This document shows positions 60,421 through 64,000 of a stretch of 64,000 nt of DNA, piece after piece. This DNA is from Pseudomonas sp. ADAK18 (lineage in GTDB: Bacteria; Pseudomonadota; Gammaproteobacteria; Pseudomonadales; Pseudomonadaceae). Location of the stretch: assembly GCF_012935695.1 (NCBI RefSeq), contig NZ_CP052859.1, forward strand, positions 2,025,001 through 2,089,000, read 5' to 3'. The notes below the pieces were generated by a model. The model was given only the letters and a program-made list of their open reading frames with translations. It did no database searches and was not told where the DNA came from. Within the stretch, counting starts at the first letter, position 1; each line of letters opens with the position of its first letter. The translations under genes and the position numbers were made by a program.

Positions 60421-61665
60421 TCAGGCGATAGCATCCCAAGCACGATCACCGTTCTCGTCTTTAATCCGAGTCGGCAAGCCCATCACGTCCAACGCTTTCA
60501 GGAACGGCTCAGCCGGCAGTTCCTCGACGTTGGCCATGTGTTTCACATCCCACACGCCACGGGCAACCAACAGCGCGGCAGCCACTGGCGGTACGCCGGC
60601 GGTGTAGGAAATACCCTGGCTGTCGGTTTCGGCAAAGGCTTCTTCGTGGCAGGCCACGTTGTAGATGAACAGCTCGCGTGGCTGGCCATCCTTAGTGCCT
60701 TTGACCAGGTCGCCGATGCAGGTCTTGCCGGTGTAGCCTGGCGCCAGCGAAGACGGGTCAGGCAGCACGGCCTTGACCAGTTTCAGAGGCACGACTTCCA
60801 GGCCTTCGGCGGTCTTGACCGGTTTTTCGGAGAGCAGGCCGAGGTTTTTCAGCACGGTGAACACGTTGATGTAGTGTTCGCCGAAGCTCATCCAGAAACG
60901 CACGTTGGGCACGTCGAGGTTTTTCGACAGCGAGTGCACTTCATCGTGGCCGGTCAGGTACAGGTTCTGCGAGCCTACAACCGGCAGGTCGTCGGTGCGC
61001 TTGACTTCGAACATGGTGTTGCTGGTCCACTGGCTGTTCTGCCAGCTCCACACCTGTCCGGTGAATTCGCGAAAGTTGATTTCCGGGTCGAAATTGGTGG
61101 CGAAATATTTGCCATGGAAGCCGGCATTGACGTCGAGAATGTCGATCGAATCAATGCGGTCAAAATGCTTTTGTTGCGCCAACGCCGCGTAAGCGTTGAC
61201 GACACCCGGGTCGAAGCCCACGCCGAGGATGGCCGTGATGTTCTTCTGTTTGCACTCTTCCAGGTGGTTCCACTCATAGTTGCCGTACCACGGCGGCGTC
61301 TCGCAGACTTTGCCCGGTTCTTCGTGGATGGCGGTGTCGAGGTAGGCCACGCCGGTATCGATGCAGGCACGCAGCACCGACATGTTGAGGAAGGCGGAAC
61401 CGACGTTGATCACGATCTGCGATTCGGTTTCGCGAATCAGTGCCTTGGTCGCTTCCACGTCCAGGGCGTTCAGCGAGAAGGCTTTGATGTCGGCGGGAAC
61501 CTTAAGGCTACCCTTGGCCTTGACGCTGTCGATGATGGCCTGGCATTTGGAGATGTTGCGCGACGCGATAGCAATACGACCGAGTTCGTCGTTGTGCTGC
61601 GCGCACTTGTGGGCCACCACCTTGGCGACACCTCCTGCACCAATGATAAGAACGTTCTTTTTCAA
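60421..61665 (-). CDS. Carboxy(nor)spermidine dehydrogenase (saccharopine dehydrogenase family)
   Basis: This 414-residue enzyme condenses a diamine with aspartate semialdehyde, giving carboxyspermidine or carboxynorspermidine, with NADPH. The Rossmann motif is NVLIIGAGGVAKVVAHKCAQ. IVINVGSAFLNMSVLRACID and ITAILGVGFDPGVVNAYAAL are typical of this branch and differ from lysine-pathway enzymes. The decarboxylase gene lies 29 bp upstream in the same operon. Together they form the alternative spermidine route. Confidence 0.92.
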   Translation of the reverse strand: MKKNVLIIGAGGVAKVVAHKCAQHNDELGRIAIASRNISKCQAIIDSVKAKGSLKVPADIKAFSLNALDVEATKALIRETESQIVINVGSAFLNMSVLRACIDTGVAYLDTAIHEEPGKVCETPPWYGNYEWNHLEECKQKNITAILGVGFDPGVVNAYAALAQQKHFDRIDSIDILDVNAGFHGKYFATNFDPEINFREFTGQVWSWQNSQWTSNTMFEVKRTDDLPVVGSQNLYLTGHDEVHSLSKNLDVPNVRFWMSFGEHYINVFTVLKNLGLLSEKPVKTAEGLEVVPLKLVKAVLPDPSSLAPGYTGKTCIGDLVKGTKDGQPRELFIYNVACHEEAFAETDSQGISYTAGVPPVAAALLVARGVWDVKHMANVEELPAEPFLKALDVMGLPTRIKDENGDRAWDAIA

Positions 61666-61694
61666 TTGCTTTAGCTCTCCTTTATCTGTCCGCT

Positions 61695-62792
61695 TTACGA
61701 AAGGCTGGACAGGTAGTCTTCGTAACCAAATTCACGAACCACTTCGACTGTACCGTCGAGTTGTTTCACTACGATGGACGGCATTTTCAGGCCGTTGAAC
61801 CAGTTTTTCTTGACCATGGTGTAGCCTGCCGTGTCGATGAACGACAGTCGATCGCCGATGGTCAGCGGACGATCAAATGGGTATTCACCGAAGATATCCC
61901 CGGCCAGGCACGACTTACCGCACACCATGTAGGTGTGTTCGCCTTCGCTTGGCGCCAGTTTGGCGTTCAGGCGATAGATCAGCAGGTCCAGCAAGTGGGC
62001 TTCGATGGAGCTGTCTACCACGGCCAGGTTTTTGCCGTTGTAGAGGGTGTCGAGCACAGTGACTTCAAGTGAGGCGCTGTTGGTGATCGCGGCTTCCCCC
62101 GGTTCCAGGTACACCTGCACGTCGTACTTTTGCGAGAACGCTTTGAGGCGCTGGCAGAAGGCGTCGATGGCATAGCCTTCACCGGTGAAGTGGATGCCGC
62201 CGCCGAGGCTGACCCAGTTAACCTTGTGCAGCAGCGCGCCGAAGCGTTCTTCGATGGTGTTGAGCATCTGGTCGAACAGGCCGAAGTCGGCGTTCTCGCA
62301 GTTGTTGTGGAACATGAAGCCAGAGATTTGCTCGATCACGGCTTCGATCTTCACCGGGTCCCATTCGCCCAGGCGGCTGAACGGGCGCGCCGGGTCGGCC
62401 AGCAGGTAGTCGGAGCTGCTCACTTGCGGGTTGACGCGCAGGCCGCGGGTCTTGCCTTCGCTGCGCTCGGCAAAGCGTTGCAGTTGGCTAATGGAGTTGA
62501 AGATGATCTTGTCGCAGTTATCGAGCATCTCCTCGATCTCATCGTCGGCCCAGGCCACGCTGTAGGCATGGGCTTCACCCTCGAACTTCTGCCGGCCGAG
62601 CTTGAGCTCATAGAGCGACGAAGACGTGGTGCCGTCCATGTACTCCTGCATCAGGTCGAACACCGACCAGGTGGCGAAGCACTTGAGCGCCAGCAGGGCC
62701 TTGGCCCCGGACTGTTCGCGCACGTAGGCGATCTTCTGCATGTTGACCAGAAGCTTCTGTTTGTCGATGAGGTAGTACGGCGTTTTGATCAT
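61695..62792 (-). CDS. nspC: Carboxynorspermidine/carboxyspermidine decarboxylase
   Basis: This is a 365-residue PLP-dependent fold-III (alanine racemase-like) decarboxylase producing (nor)spermidine. The PLP lysine is expected at about Lys37 in KALLALKCFATWSVF. WVSLGGGIHFTGEGYAIDAF holds the phosphate-binding Gly loop, and MVCGKSCLAGDIFGEYPF carries the conserved active-site Cys and Asp. The start at 62792 follows GGAGG; 14 upstream in-frame codons are rejected. It precedes the dehydrogenase gene. Confidence 0.92.
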   Translation of the reverse strand: MIKTPYYLIDKQKLLVNMQKIAYVREQSGAKALLALKCFATWSVFDLMQEYMDGTTSSSLYELKLGRQKFEGEAHAYSVAWADDEIEEMLDNCDKIIFNSISQLQRFAERSEGKTRGLRVNPQVSSSDYLLADPARPFSRLGEWDPVKIEAVIEQISGFMFHNNCENADFGLFDQMLNTIEERFGALLHKVNWVSLGGGIHFTGEGYAIDAFCQRLKAFSQKYDVQVYLEPGEAAITNSASLEVTVLDTLYNGKNLAVVDSSIEAHLLDLLIYRLNAKLAPSEGEHTYMVCGKSCLAGDIFGEYPFDRPLTIGDRLSFIDTAGYTMVKKNWFNGLKMPSIVVKQLDGTVEVVREFGYEDYLSSLS

Positions 62793-63148
62793 TTTCAGAG
62801 CCTCCGACGGTGCCTGCCAAAAAAGGACACGCATTGTGCCCGCACTTGGTTCAGATCGAAAGGTTAGTGAGCGGATTTTGCGGGCCCAGCTATAAGCTGG
62901 CCTGAAAATATGACATCTCGTGGGTCAACGTGCCCACGAAAGACATACTCGCCAGCGCGACTGAGGAAGGGCTTGTCGCCTGATGTTGAAACACAGAACT
63001 ATCAGGCAACAACGATCCCCTGTGGGAGCCGTCGAGCTTTAGCGAGGCCGCGATAGCGGTGTGTCAGGCAACATCTTTATTGGCTGTGCCGACGCCTTCG
63101 CGGCCTCGCTAAAGCTCGACGGCTCCCACATCCGACTTGCGCAATATT
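62793..63148. other. 356-bp gene-free interval
   Basis: It holds the promoter side of the nspC operon (62793-63015) and the REPIN at 63021-63130, which sits just before the end of the GNAT gene. No small gene is supported. Confidence 0.6.
63021..63130. repeat. REPIN-type palindrome, GTCGAGC variant
   Basis: 110-bp element with ends TGTGGGAGCCGTCGAGCTTT and AAGCTCGACGGCTCCCACA. It is related to the inner repeat at 60224-60331 (shared GTCGAGC and AGCGAGGC cores) and thus a second REP family in this window. Confidence 0.88.
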
Positions 63149-63640
63149 TCACAAGGAGCTCGGCCGGGCTCCCAAGGATCTGGCGTGCGTTGCGTGCTCG
63201 TCTTGTATCAGCTCAAACCCGCAGCGCAGGTAAAATGCTGCACCCTCGGGCGTATCCGTGGACAGGCGCACGACGCGAAACTGCCGGGATGCATGTTCAA
63301 GAAGCTGCCCGACCAGTGCGTTTCCAATGTTGCGACCTCTTGAGGCCCGTGCGACATACACCCTGCGTAGCCTGCCAACGTCGGGCCCGGCATAAGGGTC
63401 ATATGACAAACCGCCAACGGCGACCAACTTTCCACTGTCGATGACGCCCAAAAGACACTCACCGGTGCGCTCGAAACGGTTGGCCCCGCTTTCCCACTCT
63501 GCAATCAGCCGCGTCAGAAACCTGAATCCTTCAGCAACCGCGTCTGCTTCCAGTGCCCAAATTGCTTTGGGCAACGCTGAGAGTTTGCGTATCGACAATC
63601 CGTCCGTTGCTTTAGCCACTGTGTATTGACTCAATCCCAT
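63149..63640 (-). CDS. GNAT-family N-acetyltransferase
   Basis: This is a 163-residue single-domain acetyltransferase. Motif A, the acetyl-CoA-binding loop, is RRVYVARASRGRNIGNALVG. Flanking landmarks are GECLLGVIDSGKLVAVGGLS upstream and DTPEGAAFYLRCGFELIQDE near the end (motif B). ATG 63640 is chosen over a TTG two codons upstream; neither has a strong ribosome-binding site. The substrate is unknown; polyamine acetylation is possible given its neighbours but unproven. Confidence 0.85.
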   Translation of the reverse strand: MGLSQYTVAKATDGLSIRKLSALPKAIWALEADAVAEGFRFLTRLIAEWESGANRFERTGECLLGVIDSGKLVAVGGLSYDPYAGPDVGRLRRVYVARASRGRNIGNALVGQLLEHASRQFRVVRLSTDTPEGAAFYLRCGFELIQDEHATHARSLGARPSSL

Positions 63641-63673
63641 GCTCAATGGGGTGACTATAACGTTCTCTCGGTG

Positions 63674-64000
63674 TTACGTATTGGTCTTCAGCTTCGTCCA
63701 CAACCGCGTCGCCAACCGCGCGATCGCCGGTGGCAGGTCCTCGACGATGAACAGCTTGTCCATCACGCTTTTGGGCGGGTAAATCGCCAGGTCCTGCTTC
63801 ACCGCCGGGGTGACGTATTCATCCGCCGCGCTGTTGGGGTTGGCGTAATGAATGCTGTTGCTGATATTGGCAATCACCTTCGGCTCAAGCAGGTAGTTCA
63901 TATACGCATAGCCATTCTTCTCATGGGGCGCGCCCTTGGGCATTACCATCATGTCCAGCCACAGGGTTGAGCCTTCGTCAGGAATCGAATAGGCAATCTC
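63674..64000 (-). CDS. Polyamine ABC transporter substrate-binding protein (PotF-like), 5' part beyond window
   Basis: Only the last 108 codons are in the window; the frame runs open to the edge. The visible C-terminal part reads IAYSIPDEGSTLWLDMMVMP, then NGYAYMNYLLEPKVIANISN and ANPNSAADEYV, which matches the C-lobe of PotF/SpuD-type putrescine/spermidine-binding proteins. It lies near the carboxyspermidine genes, consistent with a polyamine theme. ABC partners, if any, are outside the window. Confidence 0.85.
   Translation of the reverse strand, partial: EIAYSIPDEGSTLWLDMMVMPKGAPHEKNGYAYMNYLLEPKVIANISNSIHYANPNSAADEYVTPAVKQDLAIYPPKSVMDKLFIVEDLPPAIARLATRLWTKLKTNT

Noticed and set aside
1..64000. 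Prophage, integrative element, toxin-antitoxin or CRISPR system
   Set aside because: No integrase, transposase, phage structural gene, tRNA-linked attachment site, toxin-antitoxin pair or direct-repeat array was found; the repeats present are dispersed palindromes and one coding tandem repeat.

Overview
The window looks like chromosomal DNA of a fluorescent-group Pseudomonas. GC content is high, coding is dense on both strands, and AraC, LysR, LuxR and LacI regulators are abundant. Gene families are typical of Pseudomonas (SotB and MHS transporters, MddA, SsuABC-like transporters, a carboxyspermidine pathway, TonB receptors). Extragenic palindromes of the Pseudomonas REP/REPIN type, with cores such as GTGGGAGCGGGCTTGCTCGC, occur repeatedly. 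I see no tRNA, rRNA, CRISPR array, insertion sequence or prophage. It reads as an accessory nutrient-scavenging region, not a mobile island.

1-8.1 kb, minus strand: a D-Ala-D-Ala (ddp-type) operon in the order RpiR regulator, VanX-like dipeptidase, peptide-binding protein, two permeases, two ATPases (the last cut by the window edge), then a PSD-family decarboxylase. 8.2-13.1 kb: a PAS-LuxR regulator divergent from a thiolase / acyl-CoA ligase / MHS transporter operon. 13.4-23.4 kb: mostly single genes (cupin, orphan binding protein, AraC, bile-acid-type symporter, fimbrial-like protein, SotB, thioesterase, GlxA-type regulator, LysR plus quinone oxidoreductase) and a tiny exported protein made of four 13-residue repeats. 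23.5-28.5 kb: pirin, AraC, a membrane-anchored ABM protein with an amidohydrolase, and a LysR.

28.5-35.4 kb: a compact four-gene operon, TonB receptor / Tat-type flavin amine oxidase / exported RidA / TonB receptor. A 129-bp REPIN sits in frame inside the signal-peptide coding region of the last receptor. 35.7-49.7 kb: an organosulfur-scavenging region with a thiol dioxygenase, a four-domain rhodanese, three SsuA-like binding proteins, two LLM flavin monooxygenases, a DszC-like acyl-CoA dehydrogenase, a hydroxyacid dehydrogenase, a class II aldolase, a LysR regulator and one SsuBC pair.

49.8-64 kb: a PAP2-like membrane protein, AraC, a LacI-controlled polyol/sugar operon with a perfect 20-bp operator, Lrp plus EamA exporter, glutaminase, methanethiol methyltransferase, a nested inverted repeat, carboxy(nor)spermidine dehydrogenase and decarboxylase, a GNAT acetyltransferase, and the end of a polyamine-binding protein gene.

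The best candidates for undescribed biology are the periplasmic amine oxidase/RidA/TonB operon, the thiol dioxygenase/tetra-rhodanese sulfur module, the repeat microprotein and the REPIN inside a signal peptide. All functions are inferred from sequence recognition alone; no database search was run.
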